52,093 nt of DNA from Myxococcota bacterium (GTDB lineage: Bacteria; Myxococcota_A; Bradymonadia; UBA7976; UBA1532). Below the pieces are notes generated by a model. That model was given only the letters and a program-made list of their open reading frames with translations, made no database searches and was not told the DNA's origin. Position numbers and translations under genes: made by a program. The stretch spans positions 1 through 52,093 of the forward strand of contig JAHJCH010000034.1 of assembly GCA_018813065.1 (NCBI GenBank), written 5' to 3'. Positions 51,841 through 52,093 of the stretch are shown here, piece after piece. Within the stretch, counting starts at the first letter, position 1. Each line of letters opens with the position of its first letter.

Positions 51841-52093
51841 ATGAAGCCATGGATCTCCATGAGCGCGTGTGTCCTCGCCTTTTGGGGCTGCACCGGGGGC
51901 TTGGATGATGAGGCGTCGCCTTGTGATCCCGGCGCGACGGCGGCGTGTCGCTGCCTGAGCGGCGCTGAGGGCGTGCAAGTCTGTGATCTCTCCGCCAGCT
52001 GGGGCTTGTGTGCTTGTGATGACGCCGGCGGCGTGCCCTGGGGCGGCGAGGCGGGCAGCGGCGGCGGGATCGCGGGCGGCGGCGGGATCGCGG
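51841..52093 (+). CDS. Lipoprotein, N-terminal part (runs off right edge)
   Basis: ATG at 51841 opens a frame that continues past the window end. Signal peptide with lipobox F-W-G-C near residue 17, then a Cys-rich stretch (C-D-P, C-R-C-L, V-C-D-L, L-C-A-C-D-D) and a Gly-rich repeat at the edge. It resembles the other Cys-rich lipoproteins of this window. Divergent from the MoxR gene. Confidence 0.6.
   Translation, partial: MKPWISMSACVLAFWGCTGGLDDEASPCDPGATAACRCLSGAEGVQVCDLSASWGLCACDDAGGVPWGGEAGSGGGIAGGGGIA

Overview
The window looks like a chromosome segment of a GC-rich, Gram-negative, delta-proteobacterial or Myxococcota-type bacterium. The clues are many secreted lipoproteins with Gly/Glu/Asp-rich linkers after the lipobox, an eukaryotic-like Ser/Thr kinase, an AgmX/PglI-type protein, a MoxR/VWA pair and Cys-rich repeat lipoproteins. 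The genus cannot be fixed from the sequence alone. Several AT-rich islands (about 1-1100, 4090-4400, 10690-10900 and 16680-18180) break the GC-rich background and mark foreign or rearranged DNA.

Left part (1-10700): after a partial insertion sequence and a disrupted toxin remnant comes a complete type III-B (Cmr) CRISPR effector operon on the minus strand: cas10/cmr2, cmr3, cmr1, cmr4, cmr5, cmr6, a CARF-HEPN ribonuclease, cas6, and the broken front half of a CRISPR-associated primase-polymerase (CAPP). Nearly all junctions are 4-base ATGA/GTGA stop-start overlaps, so it should be translated as one unit. Cas10 keeps GGDD but starts without an HD nuclease domain, and the CARF protein keeps an R-x6-H HEPN motif. 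The predicted output is therefore cyclic oligoadenylate signalling to an RNase. No cas1, cas2 or CRISPR array is visible.

Middle part (10700-19850): a mobile-element scrapyard. Three diverged copies of a repeat resembling the oriIS end of IS91/ISCR rolling-circle elements lie at 11851, 16527 and 18626, all in one orientation, and a C-terminal fragment of an IS91-type transposase lies beside the third. They separate cargo blocks: an RDD membrane protein with a zinc-finger tail, a metallo-beta-lactamase / YwqK-like / DJ-1 fusion lipoprotein divergent from a two-component system, and a 5'-truncated RHS gene with a caspase-fold-like toxin tip followed by a possible membrane immunity gene. A 42-bp tandem repeat, a 39-bp direct repeat, a tRNA-Gly(GCC) and an odd cloverleaf-like palindromic element complete the region.

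Right part (19831-52093): mostly ordinary chromosomal genes: a DUF7873-type protein, Ser/Thr kinase, DUF2723 membrane protein, SAM methyltransferase, tdh-kbl threonine catabolism operon, inhibitory-type serpin lipoprotein, RsuA-family pseudouridine synthase, ArfB ribosome rescue factor, an incomplete peptide ABC transporter, MarR regulator, AgmX/VWA lipoprotein, a lamin-tail-domain lipoprotein, DUF2914 protein with slippage-prone repeats, DUF523/DUF1722 protein, Cys-rich repeat lipoprotein, RNase G, two haem-motif lipoproteins and a MoxR/VWA-metallopeptidase pair.
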